NCBI RefSeq assembly: GCF_000797495.1
Contig: NZ_JTGN01000004.1
Location: forward strand, 336,872-400,871
DNA length: 64,000 bases
From: Robinsoniella peoriensis
GTDB taxonomy: Bacteria > Bacillota > Clostridia > Lachnospirales > Lachnospiraceae
Direction of reading: 5' to 3'
In this document: one piece after another, positions 45,113-53,573 of the stretch
Layout: every line of letters starts with the position of its first letter
Numbering within the stretch: the stretch's first letter is position 1
Position numbers and translations under genes: made by a program
Notes under the pieces: generated by a model
The model's database searches: none
Told to the model about the DNA's origin: nothing
Seen by the model: only the letters and a program-made list of their open reading frames with translations

Positions 45113-46000
45113 TTAATACTGCACATCAAAACGTTCTGTTAATTTATTTATAATAAGCATCATCCCTACACAAATCACCACTATAACTACTGCTATCGCA
45201 CTTCCATAACCATATTTCTGCAGGCTGAATAATGCCTTATACATCATGATTGGCATAGTATAGCTGGAATTGCCGGGACCGCCTCCAGTCATCAGGTATA
45301 TCATTTCGAATGCCCTGAATCCATAAGTAATGCACATAACCACACTGACTTTTATCGTGGACACTGTCAGGGGAAGGGTAATATGAAAAAATTGCTGTTT
45401 TTTATCCGCCCCGTCAATGATAGATGCTTCATAGTAAACATCAGGAACATTTTTCATTGCTGCATAAATAATCAGCATATGATATCCCATTCCTTTCCAG
45501 GATTCTGCTATCACAATTGCAATAATTCCTTTTACCGGTTCATTGAGCCAGTTCTGCTTCCAATCTGATCCTAACAAGCCGGACAGCTGGTTTACTAAAC
45601 CAAAATCTCCATGGTAAATTGATATCCAAAGCTGAGCGACAACAGATACGGACAACAAAACCGGAAAGAAATATACATCTTTAAAAAACCGCTTCCCTTT
45701 AATCTTGAAATTCACAATAAAATATGCAAGTAGCGTTCCAATACCAATTTGATAAACAGTCAGTATTGCAGAATATAAAAGACTGTTCCGTATGGAAACA
45801 TTCAAATCTCTGGATGTAAAAAGACGTTTATAATTACTTAGTCCATTAAAAACAGCTTTATTAATACCGTCCCATTCCGTAAAACTCATTGCTGCAGATT
45901 GTATCAGAGGGATCACTATAATTATGGAAAATAAGATTACAACCGGTGCAGCAAACAGAAACATAGCAGCTTTTTTCTTTTTAAATAACGGATTCATCAT
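45113..46000 (-). CDS. ABC sugar importer permease, MalF-type (second system)
   Basis: A 295-residue CUT1 permease; first membrane segment at about residues 12-35 (AAMFLFAAPVVILFSIII). EAA loop region: VYYEASIIDGADKKQQ then ITLPLTVS. Two adjacent ATGs are possible starts; AAGGGTAAG precedes them. It lies between the binding lipoprotein and the MalG-type partner. Confidence 0.92.
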   Translation of the reverse strand: MMNPLFKKKKAAMFLFAAPVVILFSIIIVIPLIQSAAMSFTEWDGINKAVFNGLSNYKRLFTSRDLNVSIRNSLLYSAILTVYQIGIGTLLAYFIVNFKIKGKRFFKDVYFFPVLLSVSVVAQLWISIYHGDFGLVNQLSGLLGSDWKQNWLNEPVKGIIAIVIAESWKGMGYHMLIIYAAMKNVPDVYYEASIIDGADKKQQFFHITLPLTVSTIKVSVVMCITYGFRAFEMIYLMTGGGPGNSSYTMPIMMYKALFSLQKYGYGSAIAVVIVVICVGMMLIINKLTERFDVQY

Positions 46001-46032
46001 CTTACCCTTTCTTCCTTGAAAAGTTTCCTGAT

Positions 46033-47448
46033 CTATTCACCAAGTGCCATAGAAATACGTTCCTCCAGATCTGCGATATAATCTTCGGGAGTACTTAATC
46101 CGGTAAGCAGCAATTCACAAGCATCTTCAAGACCGGTAATTAATTCCTGATTATTTAAAGCCCATTCATATTTAGTCGTAGATTCTATTTTATCAAGGCT
46201 GTCTGCATAAGCCTGGTATGCTTCTGCTCTTGGTTCTAATGGTTTTACCGGTTCTTTTCGTACACTGAGAGAACCAAGTTCTGCATTTGCTATATCTCTT
46301 GCCTCTAAAAATGATATCAACACTTTTTTAGAATATTCAACATATTTTCCTTTTGCACTTACACCATATCCTCCCATTGCACCGGTTCCGCCGGATTTTG
46401 TCCAATGCATTTCTTCTTCTTTTCCTGCGTCCGCAAAGGGATTATATTCAAAATATCCTATTTTATCTCCGTATCCCCCAACTGCCGCATCATTGAAAAA
46501 CCAGCTGCCATTGACCAGCATACCCGCCTGTCCTGTCTCCAGTAATTCGAAAGCCTGACTGGCATTTGTATTTAATGCACCTTTGCCGATCAATCCCATA
46601 GAAACCAGCTCAGACAGCTTCTTAGCTGCTGCCAGATATTCAGGATCTGTAACTTTCGCAGTTCCATCATCTAAACCGGTAATGCCAAGTGGCTGGCCCT
46701 CCCCTATAACTGCCATATCAAACATCTGAAGCCCCGGCCATTTCTGCTGTGCAAACAGAGCCAAAGGTATCATCCCGTCCCCGCTTAATTTCTCTACCAC
46801 ATTTTTAAATTCATCAAAATTTTTCGGTTCACTCAGACCCAGTCTCGCAAATACTTCTTTATTATAGAACATCAGGCAGCACTCCGGTGTAGTTGATGAT
46901 ATAGCATAAAAATGTCCGTCAGCCGATCTTTTTACTTCAAAATTTCCGTCCAGATACTTATCAAAGAAACCCGTCTCTTCAATAACAGAATCTAATTCTG
47001 CTAAATCACCTGATTTCACCATCAGATCCGTTAATTGTCCGGTGCATTCAAATATATCCGGCAATTCTCCAACGGCTGCTCTTGTTTTTAAGACACTTCC
47101 ATCCGAATCCGTCCGATGTTCAATATTTATCTTTAAATCCGGATATGTCTCTTTCATAATCTCCAGTGCTCTGTCAACCTGTTCTATTGCACTGTCTGCA
47201 TAATAGGTGTAAAGTGTCAATTCCGATGGGATATCGCCCTCACTTTTCTCTCCGGCTGATTTTCCGGCTTTTTCCGTTTCGCCACCGGCCTTTTCTGTCC
47301 CACTGGCTGATTCTTTCGATACTGCTTCTGTCCCGTTAGTCCGGGACTCTTTTGTTTCAGATGTTTCTGTGGCAGCACCGCAGCCTGCTGCTATCATTGA
47401 TGCTGCAACTGCCATTGACAACAATTTTACTAATAATCCTTTTTTCAT
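46033..47448 (-). CDS. ABC sugar-binding lipoprotein (second system)
   Basis: A 471-residue extracellular binding protein with signal peptide and lipobox AAGC (C23 region). A long Ser/Thr/Glu/Lys linker (about 25-78) precedes the SBP_bac_1 domain starting at SELTLYTYYADS. NGSWFFND and PLGITGL-type segments match CUT1 binders. It is the first gene of the second importer cluster; the kinase/regulator pair here is downstream rather than upstream as in the first system. Ligand unknown. Confidence 0.92.
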   Translation of the reverse strand: MKKGLLVKLLSMAVAASMIAAGCGAATETSETKESRTNGTEAVSKESASGTEKAGGETEKAGKSAGEKSEGDIPSELTLYTYYADSAIEQVDRALEIMKETYPDLKINIEHRTDSDGSVLKTRAAVGELPDIFECTGQLTDLMVKSGDLAELDSVIEETGFFDKYLDGNFEVKRSADGHFYAISSTTPECCLMFYNKEVFARLGLSEPKNFDEFKNVVEKLSGDGMIPLALFAQQKWPGLQMFDMAVIGEGQPLGITGLDDGTAKVTDPEYLAAAKKLSELVSMGLIGKGALNTNASQAFELLETGQAGMLVNGSWFFNDAAVGGYGDKIGYFEYNPFADAGKEEEMHWTKSGGTGAMGGYGVSAKGKYVEYSKKVLISFLEARDIANAELGSLSVRKEPVKPLEPRAEAYQAYADSLDKIESTTKYEWALNNQELITGLEDACELLLTGLSTPEDYIADLEERISMALGE

Positions 47449-47644
47449 ACCCTGCTTCTCCTTTGCTTCTCATCTTTTTCTGTTACTTGTTCTGTATACA
47501 TATTTTACCAAATATAAATCTAATTTGAAATGTATCAGCCGTGTGTGAGATGTAATATTTGTGCTTTTTACTTTCCGTTTCCAAGAACCAAAATCAGACT
47601 TTAATCTGCTGCCCATTGACGGTTACAAAAGCTGAAAAAACAAT

Positions 47645-47673
47645 TTGACGTACATACTGTACGTATGTTAATA
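47645..47673 (+). promoter_or_regulatory. Promoter with TetR-type palindrome in the spacer
   Basis: TTGACG (47645-47650), 17-base spacer, TTAATA (47668-47673; TAATAT shifted by one is equally possible). The dyad ACATACTGTACGTATGT (47652-47668) fills the spacer. Binding there by the TetR protein encoded in the operon would block transcription. Confidence 0.72.
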
Positions 47674-47705
47674 TAAGATAAAGCATTGAAAAGGAGGTAA
47701 TACAT

Positions 47706-48434
47706 ATGAAGCACAAAGAGCATTACAATGACGAATATGTTCTGGAACTTTCTTCAAAACTGTACTCAGTAATGCCCCACTTCAACTCACAGAACTTTTG
47801 CAGTGACTTAATCGGAAATCTTGACGACAAAGAATTATTTGCAAGGTTTGACTGTATTGTTGATGCCATGGAAAAAAGCATGGGGAATGATTATATGAAA
47901 AATATACAAACCTTTTATGAGCTGCTGGGCCCGGAATTAACACAGCCGGAAGGAATGTTTAACCTTGGATGGTGGCTCTGGCCTATTGGGAGATACGTTG
48001 AACGTAACGGAATCGAAAACTGGAAGGAGTCTCTGGCTTTCCTAAAAGAATTGACAAAACGTTTTACTGGTGAGTTTGCTATCCGTCCTCTGCTGAAGGA
48101 GCATCCAGGTGAAGTAATGGATGAGCTGATCCTCTGGACACATGATGATAATGTTCATGTGCGCAGGCTTGCCAGTGAAGGTGTAAGAATACGCTTGCCC
48201 TGGGGTATAAAACTTCTTTCCGCATTGGATGAATTTGAACGGTACACAGAAATACTCACTAATTTAAAAGATGATCCTGAAATGTTTGTACAAAAAAGCG
48301 TTGGCAATAATCTGAATGATTTATATCGGGAATCGCCGGAGAAGGCAGATCTTATCATTGCACAATGGAGGAAAACACCCTCCAGCAAAGCACAGGAATG
48401 GATCATCAAACACGGAATGAGAAATCAAAAGTAA
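47706..48434 (+). CDS. AlkC-like DNA alkylation repair protein (HEAT-repeat)
   Basis: A 242-residue helical protein of the AlkC/COG4335 type: VRRLASEGVRIRLPWG, FVQKSVGNNLNDLYRESPEK, EWIIKHGMRN. AlkC-type enzymes excise N3-methyladenine-like lesions. AAAGGAGG precedes the start by 8 bases. It is the first gene of a two-gene operon with a TetR regulator, so it may answer to a chemical inducer. It differs clearly from the AlkD-like protein at 37974. Confidence 0.85.
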   Translation: MKHKEHYNDEYVLELSSKLYSVMPHFNSQNFCSDLIGNLDDKELFARFDCIVDAMEKSMGNDYMKNIQTFYELLGPELTQPEGMFNLGWWLWPIGRYVERNGIENWKESLAFLKELTKRFTGEFAIRPLLKEHPGEVMDELILWTHDDNVHVRRLASEGVRIRLPWGIKLLSALDEFERYTEILTNLKDDPEMFVQKSVGNNLNDLYRESPEKADLIIAQWRKTPSSKAQEWIIKHGMRNQK

Positions 48435-48467
48435 GGAAAAATTAAAAATAAGGAGGAGTTTACAGTA

Positions 48468-49064
48468 ATGAAAAGAGAAGAAGCCAGACAAAAGACAACA
48501 TCAGCCTTATTGAAAATTGCAAGAAAACATTTTACACAACATGGATACTATGATGTATCTCTGGAAAAAATTGCTGAGGAAGCTGACGTGACACGGGGAG
48601 CGGTGTATCACCATTTTAAGAATAAACAGGGACTTTTCCTTGCGGTACTGGAGATTGTTCAAAAAGATATTGCAAAACATATTGAAAAAGAAGCATTAAA
48701 AAGTGATGATCCGTGGCAGCAGCTTACATTTGGATGTCTGGGTTTTGTGAAAGGCGCCAATGCAAAAAACTGCAGGCGTATCCTGTTGGTGGACGCCCCT
48801 GTTGTGATCGGCTGGGATGCCTGGAGAAAAGCAGACCTTGAAAATTCAATGGATGTATTGCAGACGCATATTGACTTGTTAAAACATCAGGGTTACCTGG
48901 CGGATGACGTTGATACAAAATTAATGACCTATTGCATTTCAGGTGCATTGAATGAGTTGGCGTTAAATTACCCGGTGCATAAAACTGCCGAGATCAATCA
49001 AAAAATAGGGCTTACGATAGAATATATGGTTAATGGATATAGAAAAAATATTCTGCAACAGTAA
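48468..49064 (+). CDS. TetR-family transcriptional regulator
   Basis: A 198-residue regulator with an N-terminal helix-turn-helix (YDVSLEKIAEEADVTRGAVY then HHFKNKQGLF) and a C-terminal ligand domain resembling the TetR_C_33-like group (GCLGFVKGANAKNCRRILLV). It lies 33 bases after the AlkC-like gene with AGGAGG before its ATG. It probably binds the palindrome in the operon promoter. Confidence 0.92.
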   Translation: MKREEARQKTTSALLKIARKHFTQHGYYDVSLEKIAEEADVTRGAVYHHFKNKQGLFLAVLEIVQKDIAKHIEKEALKSDDPWQQLTFGCLGFVKGANAKNCRRILLVDAPVVIGWDAWRKADLENSMDVLQTHIDLLKHQGYLADDVDTKLMTYCISGALNELALNYPVHKTAEINQKIGLTIEYMVNGYRKNILQQ

Positions 49065-49105
49065 GCGCTGTACGTTTGGGATCTGCTGATTAAGAGACGT
49101 TTTTA

Positions 49106-49185
49106 CACGGGCATTCGCTGAGAAATCCTGATGCATCTCTCGGCTCAGTGCCCGCTTAGTATCCGATTGGAGCCAGTCGAATACT
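49106..49185 (+). repeat. Palindromic dispersed element, copy B (core only)
   Basis: Contains CGGGCATTCGCTGAGAAAT, loop CCTGATGC, closing arm ending AGTGCCCGC, then the TTAGTATCCGAT-GGAGCCAG-TCGAATACT block. The outer and middle arms of copies A and C are missing or unrecognisable. It lies between the TetR stop and the bioA stop (convergent genes). Confidence 0.8.
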
Positions 49186-49205
49186 TTCTTCAATAAATAC
49201 TACAA

Positions 49206-50549
49206 TCAGACTTTCAATACTTCACGAACTGACTCCCTGCACATATTTACTGCCTTATCGATTTCTTCCTCATTAATAATCAGCGGCGGATTAAAATAAA
49301 GTACATTGCCAAGAGGACGTAGGATCAGGCCCTTCTTTAACGCTTCCTTATATATCTGATAACCCATGCGCAGCTGGGAAGGGTAATCTGACTTTGTCTT
49401 TTTATCCGGCGTCAGCTCTATGGCATTGATTAATCCAAGATGTCTTATTTCCCCTACATTGGGATGATCCAAAAAAGCTTCTTCTATTTTTTTGTTCAAA
49501 TAAATTGCTCTTGTGGCAGCCTGTTCTAATATATGGTCTTCCCGCAGTATTTTCTGTACCGCAAGCCCTGCCGAACATCCCAGAGGATTGCCGCTGTATG
49601 TATGGCTGTGCATAAAAGCTTTTCCTTCACTGTAATCGGCATAAAAAGCATCATAGATCTGATCCGTAGTTATGGTAATTGCCATTGGTATATAGCCCCC
49701 GGTAAGTCCTTTGGAGACGCACATAATGTCCGGACTGACTCCCGCATAATCGAAAGCAAACATCCTGCCGGTACGGCCAAATCCCGTTGCGATTTCATCG
49801 GCGATTAAAAGTACCTGATAACGGTCGCAAAGCCGGCGCAGTTTCTTTAAATAAACCGGAGGATACATCCGCATTCCAGCGCTGCCCTGGAGCAAAGGCT
49901 CTACAATCATTGCACAGGTCTCATCTGCAAATTCCTCAAATGCTTTTTCGGCATGGCAGATGCACTCTCCATCGCAATCATCCCTGCATTTTCCAAAGGG
50001 ACACCGATAACAGTCCGGAGCTTCTATCCGTATGGTATCCATTAGCATCGGCTGATAAATTTTAGCGTAGAGGTCCATGCTGCCAACGGACAGAGCACCG
50101 ATGGTTTCCCCATGGTATCCTTCGCTCAGGCACATGAATCTCGTCTTCTTTGGATGTCCGGTCTGATACTGGTACTGGAATGCCATCTTCAGAGCACACT
50201 CTACTGCTGCAGATCCATTGTCGGAAAAGTTAAATTTGCAGAGTCCCTCCGGCAATATCCCAGCCAGCTCTTCACATAATTTTATTGCAGGTTCATGGGT
50301 AAAGTTTGCAAATATTACATGCTCCAGCTGATCCAGCTGCTGCTTCATCCCTTCATTTATTTTCGGATTACAATGTCCCAGAAGATTGCACCACCAGGAA
50401 CTCACAATATCAAGATAGGATTTTCCATCCTTGTCATATAAATATACGCCTTTTCCACGATCAATTACAATTGGCTTTAATTCTTCATAGTCTTTCATCT
50501 GGGAACATGGATGCCAGATATACTTTAGGTCCTTCTCAATTAAATTCAT
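49206..50549 (-). CDS. bioA: Adenosylmethionine-8-amino-7-oxononanoate aminotransferase
   Basis: A 447-residue class-III PLP aminotransferase. Signatures: IWHPCSQMKDYEE at the N-terminus, SEGYHGETIGALSVGS, DEIATGFGRTGRMFA and the PLP-lysine in CVSKGLTGGYIPMA. It converts KAPA to DAPA in biotin synthesis. The ATG at 50549 is used because AGGGTG is correctly spaced before it; an in-frame GTG nine bases upstream overlaps that site. An insertion with C-x2-C-like cysteines (CYRCPFGKCRDDCDGEC) near residue 175 is typical of this clostridial subgroup. It is separated from bioD by a tandem hairpin repeat. Confidence 0.93.
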   Translation of the reverse strand: MNLIEKDLKYIWHPCSQMKDYEELKPIVIDRGKGVYLYDKDGKSYLDIVSSWWCNLLGHCNPKINEGMKQQLDQLEHVIFANFTHEPAIKLCEELAGILPEGLCKFNFSDNGSAAVECALKMAFQYQYQTGHPKKTRFMCLSEGYHGETIGALSVGSMDLYAKIYQPMLMDTIRIEAPDCYRCPFGKCRDDCDGECICHAEKAFEEFADETCAMIVEPLLQGSAGMRMYPPVYLKKLRRLCDRYQVLLIADEIATGFGRTGRMFAFDYAGVSPDIMCVSKGLTGGYIPMAITITTDQIYDAFYADYSEGKAFMHSHTYSGNPLGCSAGLAVQKILREDHILEQAATRAIYLNKKIEEAFLDHPNVGEIRHLGLINAIELTPDKKTKSDYPSQLRMGYQIYKEALKKGLILRPLGNVLYFNPPLIINEEEIDKAVNMCRESVREVLKV

Positions 50550-50551
50550 AT

Positions 50552-50681
50552 TTATCACCCTGTATAGCGCAAGCTAGCTTGGGCTATTCCTTAATTAGTA
50601 GTTTGAAACGATTTTTGTTTCACACTTATCACCTTGTATAGCACAAGCTGGCTTGCGCTATTCCTTAATTAGTAGTTTGAA
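50552..50681 (-). repeat. Tandem 56-base direct repeat with hairpins upstream of bioA
   Basis: Units 50552-50607 and 50626-50681 are identical at 52 of 56 positions, separated by 18 bases. Each holds a stem such as ATAGCGCAAGC/GCTTGGGCTAT and, on the minus strand, a GGTGATAA segment; in the unit next to bioA this is its ribosome site. Confidence 0.85.
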
Positions 50682-50711
50682 TGTAAATTTTCTTTAAAAC
50701 TTCTTCCTCCG

Positions 50712-51392
50712 TTACTCATATAATTGCATCAGCTTTGGTAATTCTATATCCAGATCCCCGGACTCATCCTCCACACATGCAATTACCGGTATGCCGCTTC
50801 TGTGTTCAATCATTTTTTTATTATCTTCTTCCATGGGATTTTGAGGATGATAATGATTTAAGATAATACCTTTTACCGGCAATCCCTTCTGCCTCATATA
50901 TTCAACTGTCAGTACTGCCGCATTAATTGTACCAAGTCCGGCATCTGCAATGAGGATTGAACTCAGGCCCAGGGTTTTAATAATATCCTCCAGCCAGATT
51001 TCCTTTTCATCAAAACAGACCGGACAAAGGATTCCACCGCTTCCTTCCATGGTAACATAATCATAATGACGGCAAAGTTCTGCATATTTTTGTTTTACAA
51101 CTTCCAAATTTACCGGATTTCCTTCTATTCTTGAAGCCAGATGTGGAGAAACTGCATTTTCATATACATAAGGAATCATATCAGACAGCTTCATATCAAT
51201 GCCTGAAATTTTCCTGACCATATCCGCATCCCCCGGAATGAGACCTTTTTCTGATCTTACATTTCCACTGGCAGCCGCCTTGAAATAAGCCACTTTTTTC
51301 CCTGCTTCGTGCAGTTTTTTTACTATGAGTGCCGTAATAAAAGTTTTCCCCACATCGGTGCCTGTTCCTGTTATAAATATACTCTTACCCAT
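50712..51392 (-). CDS. bioD: Dethiobiotin synthetase
   Basis: A 226-residue P-loop enzyme: ITGTGTDVGKTFITAL (residues 6-21) is the ATP site, and MEGSGGILCPV matches the substrate-site loop. It closes the ureido ring of dethiobiotin from DAPA, CO2 and ATP. It overlaps bioB by 8 bases. Confidence 0.95.
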   Translation of the reverse strand: MGKSIFITGTGTDVGKTFITALIVKKLHEAGKKVAYFKAAASGNVRSEKGLIPGDADMVRKISGIDMKLSDMIPYVYENAVSPHLASRIEGNPVNLEVVKQKYAELCRHYDYVTMEGSGGILCPVCFDEKEIWLEDIIKTLGLSSILIADAGLGTINAAVLTVEYMRQKGLPVKGIILNHYHPQNPMEEDNKKMIEHRSGIPVIACVEDESGDLDIELPKLMQLYE

Positions 51393-52356
51393 GATACAGC
51401 ACCGCCTTATACCCTAATTTTTCTAACATCTCCATATCCTGCCGGATACTGATCCCTGACGTGGTCAGCATGTCTCCCGATATGGCTGCATTGGCACCGG
51501 AGGAAAAGCACTGCTCACCTTTGTCCGTCAGAAGTCCTCTTCCACCCGCCAGCCGAATAGACGCATCCGGAATCAGAAATCGAAAAACAGCTGTTATCCT
51601 GCACATTTCATCATTAGATAATATTTCTTTTCCCTCATATGGGGTCCCTGGAATAGGATTCAGAAGATTTACCGGAATGGATTTTACACCCAGATCCCTC
51701 AGTGTCAGCACCATGTCAATACGATCCTCCATAGTTTCTCCAAGCCCCATGATGCCTCCGCTGCAGATACTTAAACCAGCTCTTTTTGCAGCAAGCAATG
51801 CCTCTATTTTATCGTCATAAGTATGGGTTGTACAAATCTCTTTGAAATAGCGCCTGGATGATTCCAGATTGTTATGTACTCTGGTAGCTCCCGCCTGCCG
51901 GATCTTGCGGTATTGTGTCTCATTCAACAACCCAAAGGACACACAGACAGCGATATTTGATTCCTTTCTGATCTGACGTATACTTTCACAGACCTGGTCT
52001 ATTTCCTCTTCACTTAACCTTTTTCCGGATGTGACAATTGAATAACGGAGTACACCGCGCTCTTCATTATAGACTGCCTGACTTACGATCTCTTCAGATG
52101 ACATCAGCGGATAGGATTCTGTTTTCGCCGGATAATAAGCGGACTGGGCACAGTATTTACAGTCTTCCGAACATCTTCCGCTTTTCCCGTTTATGATGGT
52201 ACAGATATCAAATGCATTTTCACAGAATTTTTTTCGTATATCATCCGCTGCCCTGCAAAGTTCTTCCAGCGGCGCCTCAGCCAAAAACATCGCCTCCTCC
52301 TTGTTTATCGTACCTGAGTTCCAAATTTTCTCCTTTAAACCTTCTACACTATACAA
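51385..52356 (-). CDS. bioB: Biotin synthase (radical SAM)
   Basis: A 323-residue radical-SAM enzyme. The 4Fe-4S motif is CSEDCKYC (near residue 63); conserved CVSFGLLNE, RVHNNLESSRRYF, GGIMGLGET and RLAGGRG follow. It inserts sulfur into dethiobiotin. It starts 17 bases after bioY and overlaps bioD, so bioY-B-D form one unit. Confidence 0.97.
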   Translation of the reverse strand: MYSVEGLKEKIWNSGTINKEEAMFLAEAPLEELCRAADDIRKKFCENAFDICTIINGKSGRCSEDCKYCAQSAYYPAKTESYPLMSSEEIVSQAVYNEERGVLRYSIVTSGKRLSEEEIDQVCESIRQIRKESNIAVCVSFGLLNETQYRKIRQAGATRVHNNLESSRRYFKEICTTHTYDDKIEALLAAKRAGLSICSGGIMGLGETMEDRIDMVLTLRDLGVKSIPVNLLNPIPGTPYEGKEILSNDEMCRITAVFRFLIPDASIRLAGGRGLLTDKGEQCFSSGANAAISGDMLTTSGISIRQDMEMLEKLGYKAVLYHG

Positions 52357-52372
52357 TGCTGCTCCTCCTCTT

Positions 52373-52927
52373 TCATAAAAGCTGGTTGATAACCGGCTTT
52401 AATCTTTTTGCAATGAACGCTGCCAGAAAACAAAGACAAATATCTCCCGGTACCGCCAGAATGAAACAATATAAAATCAATGGCCAAAGACCGATTGGCA
52501 TATCAATGACAAAATTACAAATCAGATAGTAATACAGCATTCCTACGCCGTATACGATTGCAAGCCCTGTAAAATTGGCGGCAAGTATCCTGCCCATATG
52601 TAAACTGCCTGCTTTTCTAACCATGTGTCCCGTCACAAAACTGGCAATTGCAAATCCAATTATATATCCGAAACTCGGTTTGAAAATATAACCGATACCG
52701 CCTCCTTCGGAAAATACCGGCAAGCCGGCGAGCCCCAGTATCAGGTATACAAATACGCTTAGTGCTCCAAGTTTACCACCCAGTAAAAGTCCGGCCAGCA
52801 TGGTAAATAAAAATTGCAGTGTAAAGGGAACTACCGGAACCGGAATCTTTATAAATGCTCCTGCAGCAATCAATGCCGTAAACAACGCACACATTACCAT
52901 ATCACTTGTTTTCAATCGTTTTTTCAA
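52373..52927 (-). CDS. bioY: Biotin transporter substrate-binding subunit BioY
   Basis: A 184-residue S-component of an ECF importer with about six membrane segments; CALFTALIAAGAFIKIP and PVVPFTLQ are the BioY signature. I take the TTG at 52927 as the start because GGGAGGTG lies five bases before it, giving the family's usual length; upstream ATGs overlap that site or the promoter. It needs an energising ECF module encoded elsewhere. Confidence 0.93.
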   Translation of the reverse strand: MKKRLKTSDMVMCALFTALIAAGAFIKIPVPVVPFTLQFLFTMLAGLLLGGKLGALSVFVYLILGLAGLPVFSEGGGIGYIFKPSFGYIIGFAIASFVTGHMVRKAGSLHMGRILAANFTGLAIVYGVGMLYYYLICNFVIDMPIGLWPLILYCFILAVPGDICLCFLAAFIAKRLKPVINQLL

Positions 52928-52985
52928 TTTTTCACCTCCCATAAATATAATATCTGTTCTCATCTGAATAACTGTTACACCAGTA

Positions 52986-53038
52986 AATATATAATAGCCC
53001 CGTCCTATTGTCAACTAATTTATTTTTTTGGTTAACAA
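52986..53038 (-). promoter_or_regulatory. BirA operator overlapping the bioY promoter
   Basis: TTGTCAAC-N15-GTTAACAA (53008-53038) fits the Firmicutes BirA box. On the minus strand TTGACA (53009-53014), 17-base spacer, TATATT (52986-52991) form the promoter, so the -35 lies inside the operator. Biotin-loaded BirA would shut the operon. Confidence 0.85.
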
Positions 53039-53050
53039 TATGCAAATGAG

Positions 53051-53080
53051 AAAACCGCTGATCTTTTGACCAGCGGCTTA
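53051..53080 (-). terminator. Terminator of the 132-residue gene
   Basis: On the minus strand AGCCGCTGGTC and GATCAGCGGTT pair around AAAA, followed by TTTCTC. Confidence 0.75.
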
Positions 53081-53119
53081 CCTACTTAAAAATAATTAAT
53101 AAAATAGAAAAATAAAAAT

Positions 53120-53518
53120 TTACACAGTAACCATTTCCAGATATTCTTTCGCCTGGGAAAAACTTTCCACCTTTTTCACTGCAAAATATTTCTTGAATTC
53201 TTTAGTCCACATATCCATTTCTTCTTCAATTTCATTTACTTCATTCATGATAAAAACTACATATCTGCAATCCGTCTTTGCCATTTCCGGAAGCAGAAAG
53301 GAGAATCCCCATTCCACATCCGCTTTTTCATCCTCAAATCCATTCTGTGCATCGATCACAAAATTGCTGCCTGGATTTTCACGTAATAAATTCAGCGCAA
53401 ATGTTGTAGGGTTTCTGTAGTCACCAAAACAACAAAACTTTTTCCACTTTAAAAATACTATATTTTCTTTGTCAAGATACTTCACATTGCTAAATTCAGA
53501 ATCAAATTCATTAGCCAT
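53120..53518 (-). CDS. Hypothetical protein, possibly SpoIIAA/STAS-like fold
   Basis: A 132-residue soluble acidic protein. The alternation of strands and helices (VKYLDKENIVFLKWKKF, GSNFVIDAQNGFED, CRYVVFIMNEVNEIEEEMD, AVKKVESFSQAKEYL) recalls SpoIIAA-like STAS proteins, in particular the ending with AKEYL, but this is weak. GGAGAAGAT precedes the ATG. It has its own terminator. Confidence 0.6.
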   Translation of the reverse strand: MANEFDSEFSNVKYLDKENIVFLKWKKFCCFGDYRNPTTFALNLLRENPGSNFVIDAQNGFEDEKADVEWGFSFLLPEMAKTDCRYVVFIMNEVNEIEEEMDMWTKEFKKYFAVKKVESFSQAKEYLEMVTV

Positions 53519-53573
53519 ATCTTCTCCCTGCTTTCTTTCCTGTTATAAACAATTTTATTATAATTATAACATT

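Noticed and set aside
49145..49193. Extension of the bioA region or a small gene from the minus-strand frame MKKVFDWLQ
   Set aside because: It is the antisense of repeat copy B and the TetR 3' end, without a ribosome site.
50552..50681. CRISPR-like repeats
   Set aside because: Only two units of 56 bases with an 18-base gap, and no cas genes.
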